DNA of 64,000 nucleotides from Planctomycetaceae bacterium (GCA_020638975.1 JACKHN010000027.1:25584-89583); one strand, 5' to 3'; numbered from the stretch's first letter, positions 52,046 to 61,529 are shown. The notes: a model not told the origin generated them from the sequence alone. Translations and numbers: made by a program.

Positions 52046-52160
52046 TGGAACCTGCCCCGAAAGTTCCACCAGCCGAACCGCCGTGGTACGGACCCGTATG
52101 CCCGGTCGTGTGGGAGGAACGGTGCCGAGCGGCACCCTCCTGTCCCCATCGTAGACGCTT
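52046..52160 (+). ncRNA. Group II intron 3' RNA end (domain V/VI-like), remnant
   Basis: The segment after the maturase remnant contains AACCGCCGTGGTACGGACCC, GTATGCCCGGTCGTGTGGGA and a GTGCCGAGCGGCAC hairpin, matching the layout of the conserved 3' intron structure, in the place where domain V should follow the ORF. I could not confirm the AGC catalytic triad and two-base bulge. Confidence 0.45.
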
Positions 52161-52309
52161 CGTTCGGCGGGACACGATTTGACAACGACCGATTCCCAAC
52201 GTATATGACTAATGGCTCTTCATGATTTGCCATTCGCGCAGCTTCACGAGCCAAGGGGCCCAGAGGTTTTTAGATCTGTGGACACAAACTCGGTCGTGAG
52301 GGCATTTCT

Positions 52310-52786
52310 TTGCAAAACGAATCTTCCAGCAATGCGCGTCGTTGGACCGGTGTAGATCAGCAAATTGAACGCTGCGTGCAATTCGCACTACGCGGGGCTT
52401 CGCCCAATCGGACACACGACGAGCGACGACGCCAGAAGCGACATCCTTTTCCGTATCCGGTTCGATTGATCCCGGTGAACACTCGCGGCGATGTGCTTGG
52501 AGATCCAATCGTTGTGCTTGGCAAGCACCTCTCGAATCAAGGGCTCGATTTCTACTACCAGCAACCTGTGTCGCATCGTCGTGTAATCGTAAGTTTTGAC
52601 TGCGAGTCACAGGGCCGAGTCGAAATGCTGATGGATTTGACGTGGTGCCGTTTTAGTGGCCACGGCTGGTATGAGAACGGAGGCCGCTTTCTGTCAGTAC
52701 CCAGTTCCGCACCACCGGAACCTACGTTACCCGTTGTCGCGCCACTGCAGTCGATTCCGTCCACGGTCGACGTGTGCCTTCCGTAA
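52310..52786 (+). CDS. PilZ-like domain protein
   Basis: A 158-residue protein with a PilZ-like barrel: RRRQKRHPFPYPVRLIPVN (RxxxR start, the c-di-GMP binding arginines), VVLGKHLSNQGLDFYYQQP (D/NxSxxG turn, here HLSNQG) and a final DLTWCRFSGHGWYENGGRFL. The usual Asp in DxSxxG is His here, so c-di-GMP binding is possible but not certain. N-terminal start may be GTG/ATG elsewhere; ATG 52321 onward is also possible. Cytoplasmic, single gene between an intron remnant and a thioredoxin gene. Confidence 0.7.
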   Translation: MQNESSSNARRWTGVDQQIERCVQFALRGASPNRTHDERRRQKRHPFPYPVRLIPVNTRGDVLGDPIVVLGKHLSNQGLDFYYQQPVSHRRVIVSFDCESQGRVEMLMDLTWCRFSGHGWYENGGRFLSVPSSAPPEPTLPVVAPLQSIPSTVDVCLP

Positions 52787-52813
52787 ATTCCTTCTTTGAG
52801 CAACCTGATCGAT

Positions 52814-54523
52814 CTACTCGGGAGCGGACTCGGCCTTTTTCGGCGTCGGCGCCGGATCGGTATCCGGTGCCTTCTCTGTCTCGGCAGGGGCAGGCTCTGT
52901 GGCAGTAGCAGCAGGCTTAGCCGATTCCGTTGCCGCAGGAACTTCGCCCGCGGGAGCGGTCGGTTCCGGAAATAGTTCGGCCAGTTTCTCACCGAGTGCA
53001 GAGCCACGGGTATTCAGTGCAATCGCCGTGCCTTCGCGATCAACGAGCACCAAGAAGGGAATCGCCGCCACGCCATTCTTTATCACCATCGGATGATCCC
53101 AGCCCACGGCAGCAGGATCGGCACTCAGGACGCTAGGCCAAGGAAGTGGCTGCAGCGCGTTGAAGTCCTTCAGTTCCTGGGCTTCTTCGTCCAGGTTGAC
53201 GCCAACCACTTCAAAACCTTGCTCGCGATACTTTTCGTAGTTGGCACGAATGTTCGGCATCTCTTGTAAACACGGGCCACACCAGGTGGCCCAGAAGTCC
53301 ACCAACACAACTTTGCCCTTGTACTGGCTCCAATCGAACGGCGTGCCATCAATCAAGTTGCCCTCCAGCGCAAACGGCTTGCCGACGATGCTGGAACGCA
53401 GTCGGTACTTATCGATCGACTCTTTGATCACCTCGCCTAATTCAGCTTCTGAAGTCTTGCCGATCGACACTTCAAGCACGTCGTAGACTTTTGCCGCCGC
53501 GTCACCATGTTGTCCTTCCAGCATGCTAGCGATTTGCATCAAGGTCTGCAGTGTCGTAGCGCCTACGGTTTCCCCGGCGGTCAATGCGTTAAGCATCTCA
53601 GTAAACTTCTCGATCGCTCCCTCTTCTTTATCCGCGACCGCATTCAACCTGGCACCCAAGTCGACTTCTGCAAACTTCGCTTGCTCGATCAGAGAATTCG
53701 CGGCAGCGTTAAGCCGTGGGTCCTCCGTGGGTTGGACCAAACTTGCGGTATAAAGCAGCAGGTCGGCTGCCTGTTTGTTCATCCCTTTTTCGATGAATCG
53801 CGAAGATACATCACGTCCAAACTGCAGCAAGCCACCTTCTTTTGGTTGTTGGGCGGCGAGTTGCTTATAAGCGTCGATGACTTTCTGGGCGTCGGAAACT
53901 TGATCGGTCGAGAAGGCATTCAATAACGTGATGAATGATTGCTGGCGAGCGAATGCTTGGATCTGCTCACTGGGATGCTTCTCAAGTTCTTCGGTGAACG
54001 CAAACAACTGCTCGATCGCTCCGTCGGCACCCAACTGCGAGACAGCCGTCAACGCTTCAATCTTCGCCTGAGCAGCTTCCTGGATTTCGTCGTCGCCAGG
54101 CTTCATCTCTATCAACATCTCAGCCGCTTGGATGACTTGCGTCTGGATGTTGACAAAGTCAGCGATCACCTCGTCTTCACTGCCTTGCTTGGGTTGCTGC
54201 TGCTGCAACCGACGCATCACGTTCAAAATCTGTTCGACCGTCGGCTGGACAACATCCGGCGAACTGGCTACTGCCGCCGGAGGTTGATTCATAGGTGTCG
54301 GCCGCTTGGGAGTCGTTTGTTCGGTGGCGATGGAAGTCGAAGCCGACTGGCCTGTCGCCGGTGCCGCTGCGGACGTTGCATCACCCGGCGTGTCACCGCC
54401 AACTTCGTAGTTCGTTGATTTGGAAGTAATCGGCTCGGATTCGGTGCCGCAACCGACCAGAAACGCGCAGAGCCCAAGAACACAAAGACTTCGCGTTGCA
54501 ACGACCGTGAATTTCAATGACAT
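52814..54523 (-). CDS. TlpA-family thioredoxin lipoprotein (long form)
   Basis: A 569-residue lipoprotein (signal LCVLGLCAFLVGC). A Thr/Ala/Pro-rich linker is followed by a long helical region (about 90-375) with heptad-like segments (VEQILNVMRRLQQQQPKQG). The thioredoxin domain follows: GKVVLVDFWATWCGPCLQEM with the WCGPC redox centre, cis-Pro in NGVAAIPFLVLVDREG. The C-terminus is Ala/Pro/Glu-rich. The frame opens at 54565; ATG 54523 lies directly before the lipoprotein signal. It probably reduces disulfides or heme-site cysteines in the periplasm, given the many c-type cytochromes nearby. A related gene follows at 54653. Confidence 0.87.
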   Translation of the reverse strand: MSLKFTVVATRSLCVLGLCAFLVGCGTESEPITSKSTNYEVGGDTPGDATSAAAPATGQSASTSIATEQTTPKRPTPMNQPPAAVASSPDVVQPTVEQILNVMRRLQQQQPKQGSEDEVIADFVNIQTQVIQAAEMLIEMKPGDDEIQEAAQAKIEALTAVSQLGADGAIEQLFAFTEELEKHPSEQIQAFARQQSFITLLNAFSTDQVSDAQKVIDAYKQLAAQQPKEGGLLQFGRDVSSRFIEKGMNKQAADLLLYTASLVQPTEDPRLNAAANSLIEQAKFAEVDLGARLNAVADKEEGAIEKFTEMLNALTAGETVGATTLQTLMQIASMLEGQHGDAAAKVYDVLEVSIGKTSEAELGEVIKESIDKYRLRSSIVGKPFALEGNLIDGTPFDWSQYKGKVVLVDFWATWCGPCLQEMPNIRANYEKYREQGFEVVGVNLDEEAQELKDFNALQPLPWPSVLSADPAAVGWDHPMVIKNGVAAIPFLVLVDREGTAIALNTRGSALGEKLAELFPEPTAPAGEVPAATESAKPAATATEPAPAETEKAPDTDPAPTPKKAESAPE

Positions 54524-54652
54524 GCGTATACCTCGTTGGTGAAAGTTGGCCGCTATTCTATGCAAAACAGAAGCGGACGGCAGCGCGAGTTCCGACCGAA
54601 TGGCACAAAGACGATCGGTCGGATCTTCCTGCCAGCGTGGTATCGCAGTGAA

Positions 54653-55675
54653 CTATTGAGCAGATTCTTTCTCTTCGACTGGTCCTAGAAGTGCGGCCAA
54701 TTGGCGACCGAGTTCGCCGCCGCGAACATCCATCGCGACGACTTTGCCTTCGCGGTCCAGCAGCATCGTTGTCGGAATTCGCATCACACCATAGCGTTTC
54801 GCCATCGCGTTGTTGGTGCCGGCACCTTCCTCGAACAAACACACCCACGGAAGCTCGCGTTCGGCGATAAAACGGCTAAGTTTCGCGGGGTCTGTATCTA
54901 GGCTGATACCGACGACGTCAAAGCCTTTGTCATGATACTTTTCGTAGTTCTCAAGAACATTGGGCAACTCCTGCACACACGGTCCACACCATGTGGCCCA
55001 ATAGTCGACCAACACAACTTTGCCGCGATAAGCCTTCCAATCGAATGCTTCGCCGCTGGTAGTGGTACCTTCAAGATTCATTTCTTTCCCGGGCAGTTCG
55101 AGCCGACGAGCCGTCCCTGCCATCATTTCGCCATAACCTGCCAACTTTTCGTCGTCACTCTTCGAGAAGTACTTGCCGAATTCGGTATAAGCTTCCTTGG
55201 CGAGATTGAGGTTTCCGACTTGCTCGATGACTTGGCCGAACGTGTATGCCAGAGCGAGGTCTTGCTGAGAAGGTGCCTTGGCAGATTTGAGATGAGCAAG
55301 GACGTCCTTGTAGAAACTCTGTTGGGTTTCGGCGGTTCCGTGCTGAACATCCGAAAGACCGAGTTGCAACCTTATGACTGTCGCTTTGCGATATGCGTCC
55401 GACGTCTTGTCTTTTTCTAGTTTGACGATGCGATTTGCAGCCGTCTCTAAAGCCTTGCGCGCATGTTGGCGATAGGCCAGAACCTCTTCGGTCGTTGTCG
55501 GACGATAGGCTTCCAGGCGATTCAGGAAATCAACGATCGCTGCGACATCGTTTTCCGGCACAGCGTACTGATCGACCGGCTTGGCCACTTCGTCTTGGGC
55601 TTGTAGTGGGCTCGAAACGGCAAAAGCTGCTAAGAGTGAAGTTGCTAGTAGCGCACAACAGAATCGTCGAAACAT
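54653..55675 (-). CDS. TlpA-family thioredoxin, exported
   Basis: A 340-residue protein with a signal peptide (FCCALLATSLLAAFAVSSPL), a helical N-terminal half (LNRLEAYRPTTTEEVLAYRQ; FGKYFSKSDDEKLAGYG) and a thioredoxin domain with GKVVLVDYWATWCGPCVQEL and cis-Pro in YGVMRIPTTMLLDREG. Homologous to the downstream gene (52814) in both halves, so the two look like a tandem duplication with the other copy extended. ATG 55675 is preceded by AAAGGA. Likely periplasmic thiol-disulfide reductase. Confidence 0.87.
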   Translation of the reverse strand: MFRRFCCALLATSLLAAFAVSSPLQAQDEVAKPVDQYAVPENDVAAIVDFLNRLEAYRPTTTEEVLAYRQHARKALETAANRIVKLEKDKTSDAYRKATVIRLQLGLSDVQHGTAETQQSFYKDVLAHLKSAKAPSQQDLALAYTFGQVIEQVGNLNLAKEAYTEFGKYFSKSDDEKLAGYGEMMAGTARRLELPGKEMNLEGTTTSGEAFDWKAYRGKVVLVDYWATWCGPCVQELPNVLENYEKYHDKGFDVVGISLDTDPAKLSRFIAERELPWVCLFEEGAGTNNAMAKRYGVMRIPTTMLLDREGKVVAMDVRGGELGRQLAALLGPVEEKESAQ

Positions 55676-55858
55676 GGAGGAATATCCTTTGCGGCGAGGA
55701 AAATCGGTGTTCAGGCGGGAAGCACAAGTATCGCACGGAGCCCGCGGACCAACAACCGGCGGCGTGGGGCAAATATTGGCTGGCGCAGGCCGTCCCAGCA
55801 CAGATCATTCTAACCTGGGTACGAACTCGAACCGTGGGATAGTTCACAGTTCGAGTGG

Positions 55859-55939
55859 GTGGCTGTGGCGGAGTCTTCGACGCCACGGCTGTTCCGAGCT
55901 CATGTACAGCCGGGGCTTCGCGGACTCAGCCCCAGCCAC
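55859..55939. repeat. Palindromic repeat upstream of the TlpA pair
   Basis: GTGGCTGTGGCGGAGTC and GACTCAGCCCCAGCCAC are the ends of two about 33-base arms that are inverted copies with roughly eight mismatches, centred near GAGCTCATGT. It occupies the gap between the SDR gene end and the thioredoxin gene start. Confidence 0.55.
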
Positions 55940-55964
55940 TGCCGCGACACTTGTCGTGCCGCCG

Positions 55965-56741
55965 CTAGGAGGGGGAGTGGATAGTCCGTCCGCCATCCAC
56001 TGGCAGGCAAATGCCCGTGATGAATTCATGCTCAATCAGGAAGATCGCCGCGTCCGCGATATGCCGAGGAGCCCCGGCCAGCTTTACCAGCGTATTGTCT
56101 ATCGCGGCTTGCTTTTCTTCCTCCGACAGTCCGGTCGGCACCATCGCGGGACCGGGCAGAATAGCGTTGACGCGGACACGTGGATTGCGATTGGCAAGTT
56201 CGATTGCGAGATCGCGCGTCAGGGTCGGGATCGCTCCCTTTGAAGGGAAGTAAGCTGCGTAGTCGAGGTACGGGCGCTTGATCGCCCAATCGCCTACGTT
56301 AACAATCGCGCCGCCGTTCGGTTGACTGGCCATCAGTAAGCCGACCTGCTGACAGCACAGAAACGTCCCCAGTGTGTTGATGTCGAAGTTGCGACGCACC
56401 TCTGCGGCGGTGACTGCTTCCAGTTGCATTGGCTTCCAGATGGCGGCACAGTTGACGAGCACGTCGATCCGTCCGAAGTGAGCCTTAACAGCCTCGACCA
56501 TGTTGCGAACTTGCTGTTCGTCGCTGACGTCCGCGTTGCACACGAATACGTTCGCTCCTTCTTGCCGCAACTCGGCGGCGGTTTGCTCCGCTTCGTCGGA
56601 CGATCGGTACGAGTGAATGGCGACGTGGTACCCGCGTGCGGCGAGCGAGCGTACGATCGCGTTTCCAAGACGCGGCGCTCCGCTGCCCGTGACTAAAGCA
56701 ACTGGACGAGCGGTTCCAAAGAGTGACTCAAGCCTGCTCAT
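55965..56741 (-). CDS. Short-chain dehydrogenase/reductase (pteridine-reductase-like)
   Basis: A 258-residue SDR. Motifs: VALVTGSGAPRLGNAI (cofactor loop; Arg after the turn favours NADPH, as in FolM/PTR1-type enzymes), VNCAAIW (NNAG variant), GGAIVNVGDWA (Ser to Asp/Gly region), YAAYFPSKGA (YxxxK) and NAILPGPAMVP. The catalytic Ser position is an Asp (VGDWA), as in pteridine reductases. ATG 56741 overlaps the LOG-fusion stop by 14 bases. Substrate unproven; a folate/pterin role is a reasonable guess. Confidence 0.85.
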   Translation of the reverse strand: MSRLESLFGTARPVALVTGSGAPRLGNAIVRSLAARGYHVAIHSYRSSDEAEQTAAELRQEGANVFVCNADVSDEQQVRNMVEAVKAHFGRIDVLVNCAAIWKPMQLEAVTAAEVRRNFDINTLGTFLCCQQVGLLMASQPNGGAIVNVGDWAIKRPYLDYAAYFPSKGAIPTLTRDLAIELANRNPRVRVNAILPGPAMVPTGLSEEEKQAAIDNTLVKLAGAPRHIADAAIFLIEHEFITGICLPVDGGRTIHSPS

Positions 56742-58743
56742 CGCGCAAATCACTTCTATAAAACTTCGTAATGATCTCCCAAGCCTCCTCCGGCGTCTCG
56801 GCGTAGTCGACCAGATCCAGATGTTCGTCGGCGATCACTCCCTCGTCTGCCAGGAACTGGAAGTCGATCACGCGATTCCAATACTCGCGCCCAAACAGAA
56901 TGATCGGAATGGCCTGCATGCGATGCGTTTGCCGAAGCGTCAACGCATCGAACAATTCGTCGAGTGTCCCAAATCCGCCGGGAAACACGACCAACGCCTT
57001 GGCGCGAAACAAAAAGTGCATCTTACGCAACGCGAAGTAATGAAACTGAAAGCACAATTCCGGCGTGATATAAGGATTGGGGACCTGTTCATGCGGAAGC
57101 GTGATATTCAATCCAATCGACTTCGCCCCCACGTCGTAAGCACCTCGATTCGCCGCTTCCATCACACCGGGACCGCCGCCGGTTGTGATCACGTAGTCGC
57201 ACTCACCGTTCGTTTGGCAACTCGAAGAAACAAGACGACTGAACTCACGAGCCGCGTCATAGTACTTTGATTTCGCCAAAACACGTTCCGCGCGTTGGAC
57301 CGCTCGTCGTGCTTGAGGATCGTCGATTGCCTCGGCAAGCAATTGCTGAGCTCGTACAAGTCGCGACTCGGCCTCGTGCTGTTCGACAATTTGCGTTCCG
57401 CCGAACGCTATAACGGTCGATTGGATTCCATGCTCGGCCAACACCATTTCGGGCTTGAGCAGTTCGAGTTGCAGACGCACCGGTCGCAATGCGTCTTGCT
57501 TCAAAAAGTCCGTATCCTCTTCCGCCAACCGATAACTTGGCGAATTGAGGATCGCGTGCGTGTTGCCTTCGATGGGTCTGGGCATGGGGATCTCGTTTCT
57601 GTTCCTGTCTGGGTGAACGTCGCATTCCTTTGCGAAGTAATTCGATTCTACGAACTCATTGGGAGTGGCGAATCTCGTAGCAAGGGAGTTGAAGACAATG
57701 CCAATGGCGGCAGCGATTCCGAATGTAGCTATCGTTGCGTCGGCGCCGAGCCAGGGGAAGAATTCGATAAGCCAACCCCAGAGCAATAGAAAGAGAAACG
57801 TCGTTGCCGCCAGTTGTCCTGTCCAAGGGATTCGCGATCGCCCTGAACTCACCCGAGAGATCACGGTAAACAACAGATCACCCACGGAAGCGATCGCGAC
57901 GATCAGACACACGGCTTGCCAGCCAAGGTATAGCCCGATCAATGCAACCGCAGGTGCTTCCGCAGGAAGCAAACGGCGGCGTTCCGATTTACCGAAACGT
58001 GAGAGAAGCACGGCGAGCGACAAACCTACGACGAGTCCGATCAAGCTATTGCACAATTCGGCTTGCCAGGCGGTTAGATTCCAGCTAATCGGTCCATCCA
58101 TGTAGTGAACTGCATGGAAGGCAACTGGTCGCAGGGGAAACCAGTTAAACTGCAAGTCGACGCGTATCAAAGGCAGGAGCGACCAAATCGAAGGTGCCAC
58201 GAGACCGATGAATAGAGCGGGGATATATAGGCGATTTGGCGTCCGTTGCCGATCGTAACGGATCATCGCGGCGCAAATCAGAACGCACAGCAGTAACACG
58301 TGATAGGCGTACATCAACCACAGCGCGACATCCAAGCCTCGATGATGGTGATCGTTCAAATAGGGCAGATTCATTCCGCCCGAAACGGGCTGCACGAACG
58401 CCAAGGTCAAAAACACCGCCGCAACAACGGCTTCAATCGTGGGATATCGCGACGAGATCGGCAAGGCACAATGGCGGCATTGCGCTCGCAGCCACAGCCA
58501 ACTGAGTATGGGGATATTGTCGTACCAAGCGATGTGATTCAGGCACTTGGGGCATTTCGATCCAGGGTAGACGACACTCATCCCGGCTGGCACGCGGAAG
58601 ATCACCACGTTCATAAAGCTACCGACGTTGGCACCGAAGCTCCAGATCCAGATCGCCAACAGCATATTGCCCCACCACGGCACGTACTCGTAGCCGAGAT
58701 GAGCAAGAAGCAGCGAAGCAATGGCAGTGGCGAACAGATTCAT
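56728..58743 (-). CDS. Prepilin-peptidase-like membrane protein fused to a LOG-family lysine decarboxylase-like domain
   Basis: One continuous 671-codon frame. Residues 1-360 match type A24 prepilin peptidases: FGANVGSFMNVVIFRVPAG, a zinc-type CPKC...CRHC N-methylation domain (residues 64-92), several membrane helices, AAMIRYDRQRTPNRLYIP (first catalytic Asp, D164). In the second motif the usual GxGDxK is replaced by PAEAPA (E262 where Asp belongs), so protease activity is doubtful. Residues 390-671 are a LOG protein (TIGR00730): VITTGGGPGVMEAANRGA and VVFPGGFGTLDELFDALTL (PGGxGTxxE), giving phosphoribohydrolase-like cytokinin chemistry in characterised relatives. An in-frame ATG at 57585 could start LOG separately. 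Adjacent to ubiD (TAAATG). Confidence 0.82.
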   Translation of the reverse strand: MNLFATAIASLLLAHLGYEYVPWWGNMLLAIWIWSFGANVGSFMNVVIFRVPAGMSVVYPGSKCPKCLNHIAWYDNIPILSWLWLRAQCRHCALPISSRYPTIEAVVAAVFLTLAFVQPVSGGMNLPYLNDHHHRGLDVALWLMYAYHVLLLCVLICAAMIRYDRQRTPNRLYIPALFIGLVAPSIWSLLPLIRVDLQFNWFPLRPVAFHAVHYMDGPISWNLTAWQAELCNSLIGLVVGLSLAVLLSRFGKSERRRLLPAEAPAVALIGLYLGWQAVCLIVAIASVGDLLFTVISRVSSGRSRIPWTGQLAATTFLFLLLWGWLIEFFPWLGADATIATFGIAAAIGIVFNSLATRFATPNEFVESNYFAKECDVHPDRNRNEIPMPRPIEGNTHAILNSPSYRLAEEDTDFLKQDALRPVRLQLELLKPEMVLAEHGIQSTVIAFGGTQIVEQHEAESRLVRAQQLLAEAIDDPQARRAVQRAERVLAKSKYYDAAREFSRLVSSSCQTNGECDYVITTGGGPGVMEAANRGAYDVGAKSIGLNITLPHEQVPNPYITPELCFQFHYFALRKMHFLFRAKALVVFPGGFGTLDELFDALTLRQTHRMQAIPIILFGREYWNRVIDFQFLADEGVIADEHLDLVDYAETPEEAWEIITKFYRSDLRDEQA

Positions 58744-60585
58744 TTACAGGTACTTCGCCAATGGACCGCCGCGAGCTGCCATGGCATCGATCCTTTTGGT
58801 GACTTCGGCGTCTTCGATCAACGGTGGTGCGTGATGGGGTTTGATGCGGGCGTCGATGACCAAGCTGCCACGGCACCCCCAATGCTTTTGGTGCGTTGAT
58901 GCACCAATTCCATAAACATCGGCGGCGGGATTGCTGCGTGTGAAGACGACCCACAGGAAGTTGCTCAACGTGCGAGCCGTGAAGTCACTCTCGTCGACTA
59001 TTACGATTAGAGGGAACCGGTTGATCGCGTCGTTGTCGCGAAAACCGTTGCAGAAGTTCTCGACAGCAACATCGCTACCGCTGGCATCAGCTGAATAAGC
59101 GGGCCCACGCACTGCGAGCACTCCCGGCAGACACACCTTCGGCTCCGAGAAGTCGGCGGGCAATCGCAAGTCGCCATCGAACGAAGTGGGCAACTCGCGA
59201 ATCGGCGGCCCGACGGCGGCCAGCACCAGCTTCGAGCCTTGATTCAGGCCGCTGCCTGAGTAGTCGAGTGTGTCGATCGTCGTCCGAGTTTGAAAGTGCA
59301 GGTCGCGCTGCCAATCAACGCGTTTCAACAAGTGACACAGAAACGACTCGATATCGTGAATATCTAGATCAGGATCATCCTCGCGAGCGATAATCATCAA
59401 ATACTTCGCGAGCGACATCTGGCCTTGGCCGAGGACGGCGTTCGCTTGCGTAAGCAACTCCGCTGGCTCTCGTCTGTCTTGATACGGCGTATAACGCTCG
59501 CTGCCGATCGCCAGCATCAACGGATGCACGCCCGCGGCATCCACAGCGTGAACCGCATGGATACCAGGAATCACCGTCGGGATGATGGGGCCGGTCAGTT
59601 CATGAATCAGTCGGCCGAACACCGTGTCTTCTTGGGGCGGTCGCCCGACAACGGTAAACGGCCAGATCGCATCGCGTCGGTGATAGACCTTGTCGACGGT
59701 GAGCACGGGAAAGTCGTGAGCCAAGCTGTAGTAGCCGAGATGATCGCCAAACGGTCCTTCGGGCAGTTTCTTCTCCGGGTGAACGGTGCCCGAGATGCAG
59801 AAATCCGCATCGGCGTAGATTGCTGGACGATCTTTCCGAGTGATCATCCGAATACGTTGTCCGGCGAGCGCTCCGGCAAAAGTCAGTTCTGACATTCCCT
59901 CGGGCAGTGGCATCACCGCCGATAGTGTCATTGCAGGCGTTCCGCCCACGAAGATGTTCACCTTGAAAGGTTTTCCCGCTTGGATCGCCTTCGCTTGATG
60001 CACGCCGATACCGCGGTGGATCTGATAGTGCAGCCCGATCTCGCGATCCTTTTCGTATCGGTTACCGGATAGCTGAATCCGATACATACCGAGGTTTGAA
60101 TGCATGAGCCCCGGTTGCTCGACGTCTTCCGAATACACTTGCGGCAGCGTGATGAACGCGCCGCCATCATCGGGCCACGATACAAGATGCGGCAATTCGC
60201 TGATCGTGGTTTCGTTGGCCAGCACCGGTCCACTTGAGCATCTTCGCGGTAACATGCCGAGTGCCGTCAGCGGTGCCTTCCAGTAGCGAGTCGGCTGCTG
60301 CCAGAAGTTGTTCGGGTCGATCTTCAACTCGATGACACGACGAACCGACTCGTAAGTGTCTCGAAAGATGAACCTCGCCCGCTCGATCGTGCCGAACAAG
60401 TTCGAGACCATCGGGAATTGGCTGCCCTTCACATTCTCGAACAGCACTGCGGGACCGCCCGACCGGTAGACTCGCCTCTGGATCTCAGCCGCTTCCAACT
60501 TGGCATCGATTTCCTCTTCGATGCGGATCAAATGCCCCTGCCTAGCAAGGTCATCCACGCACTTTCGAAGCGATCGGTAAGTCAT
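58744..60585 (-). CDS. UbiD-family prenylated-FMN decarboxylase
   Basis: A 613-residue UbiD. Motifs: MYRIQLSGNRYEKDREIGLH, EGPFGDHLGYYSLAHDFPVL with the catalytic-site Glu/Asp, AIWPFTVVGRPPQEDTVFGR with the conserved Arg-Pro-Pro-x-Glu-Asp, and TGPIIPTVIPGIHAVH. The catalytic Glu-Arg-Glu network appears present. It is longer than E. coli UbiD (497). The frame opens at 60633; ATG 60585 begins MTYRSLRKCVDDLA, the usual start. Needs prFMN from UbiX, not in the window. Probably decarboxylates an aromatic acid; ubiquinone or menaquinone role unproven. Confidence 0.9.
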   Translation of the reverse strand: MTYRSLRKCVDDLARQGHLIRIEEEIDAKLEAAEIQRRVYRSGGPAVLFENVKGSQFPMVSNLFGTIERARFIFRDTYESVRRVIELKIDPNNFWQQPTRYWKAPLTALGMLPRRCSSGPVLANETTISELPHLVSWPDDGGAFITLPQVYSEDVEQPGLMHSNLGMYRIQLSGNRYEKDREIGLHYQIHRGIGVHQAKAIQAGKPFKVNIFVGGTPAMTLSAVMPLPEGMSELTFAGALAGQRIRMITRKDRPAIYADADFCISGTVHPEKKLPEGPFGDHLGYYSLAHDFPVLTVDKVYHRRDAIWPFTVVGRPPQEDTVFGRLIHELTGPIIPTVIPGIHAVHAVDAAGVHPLMLAIGSERYTPYQDRREPAELLTQANAVLGQGQMSLAKYLMIIAREDDPDLDIHDIESFLCHLLKRVDWQRDLHFQTRTTIDTLDYSGSGLNQGSKLVLAAVGPPIRELPTSFDGDLRLPADFSEPKVCLPGVLAVRGPAYSADASGSDVAVENFCNGFRDNDAINRFPLIVIVDESDFTARTLSNFLWVVFTRSNPAADVYGIGASTHQKHWGCRGSLVIDARIKPHHAPPLIEDAEVTKRIDAMAARGGPLAKYL

Positions 60586-60734
60586 ATAAGGCACGCTGGG
60601 GAAGCAATGAGACGGATAAGTAGCAACAGCCACGTTACAGTATTGCGGACGATGAATGGTTCACAAGTGGCAAGGGCATTTGATATGTTGCTATCTTGCA
60701 GCAGCACATCAGTCGAAACCAATGAGGAAGCGTA

Positions 60735-61529
60735 ATGACATTCGATCTTCGCGGACATAAAGCCCTCGTCACCGGCGCGACGCAGGGAGTGGGGCAAGCC
60801 ATGGCCGAGGCGTTGGCTCAGGCCGGTGCCGATGTGGTTATCCACGGGCTGAACGCTGACGAAATGGCTCGAGAAGCTTTGGCGGCTTGCCGGAACGCGG
60901 GTGTGACTGCGGAATTGGCGACTGGCGATTTGAGCGGACCAACTGAGACTTGTATCCCGCAGTTATTCAATCAAGCTGTGGCGATCATGCCTGAAATCGA
61001 CATTCTGATAAACAACGCGGGCACTTTTATCGACACTCCGTTCCTGGACATGACGCACGAACGCTATGAATACACCATGCGGTTGAATGTCGCCGCCGGG
61101 TACTTTCTTACACAGGCCTTTGCGCGCCGCTGGATCGAACAGGGAGTGGCGGGCCGCATTTTGTTTACGGGTTCGATTAACGGGATGCTCGCCGAGCCAG
61201 ATCACACAGCCTACGACACGTCCAAAGGTGCAGTCGCTACGATGGTAAAGACGCTTTGCGTCTCGCTCGCTCCGCACAACATTCGCGTCAACGGCTTAGC
61301 TCCTGGACTTGTGCGAACTCCGCTCACGAAGGTGATCGACGAAGACCCCGCATTGCATCGCTGGATGAAGCTTCACACGCCGAACGGGCAAGTGCCGGGA
61401 CCAGACGTCTGCGGCGAGGCGGCTGCGTTCTTAGTCAGCGACGCCGCACGGCACATCCATGGTCAGATGCTGCTGGTCGATGGCGGTATGAGCATTTGGC
61501 AACAACCCGATCCGCCACATGGTTTTTAG
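60735..61529 (+). CDS. Short-chain dehydrogenase/reductase (gluconate 5-dehydrogenase-like)
   Basis: A 264-residue classical SDR: KALVTGATQGVGQAMAEALA (TGxxxGxG), DILINNAG, GSINGM (Ser), HTAYDTSKGAVATMVKTLCV (YxxxK) and NGLAPGLVRTPLTK. All catalytic residues are in place. The closest general resemblance is to gluconate 5-dehydrogenase/3-oxoacyl reductase-like sugar enzymes. Divergent from ubiD with about 150 bases between starts; convergent with hemA, overlapping it by four bases. Confidence 0.88.
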   Translation: MTFDLRGHKALVTGATQGVGQAMAEALAQAGADVVIHGLNADEMAREALAACRNAGVTAELATGDLSGPTETCIPQLFNQAVAIMPEIDILINNAGTFIDTPFLDMTHERYEYTMRLNVAAGYFLTQAFARRWIEQGVAGRILFTGSINGMLAEPDHTAYDTSKGAVATMVKTLCVSLAPHNIRVNGLAPGLVRTPLTKVIDEDPALHRWMKLHTPNGQVPGPDVCGEAAAFLVSDAARHIHGQMLLVDGGMSIWQQPDPPHGF

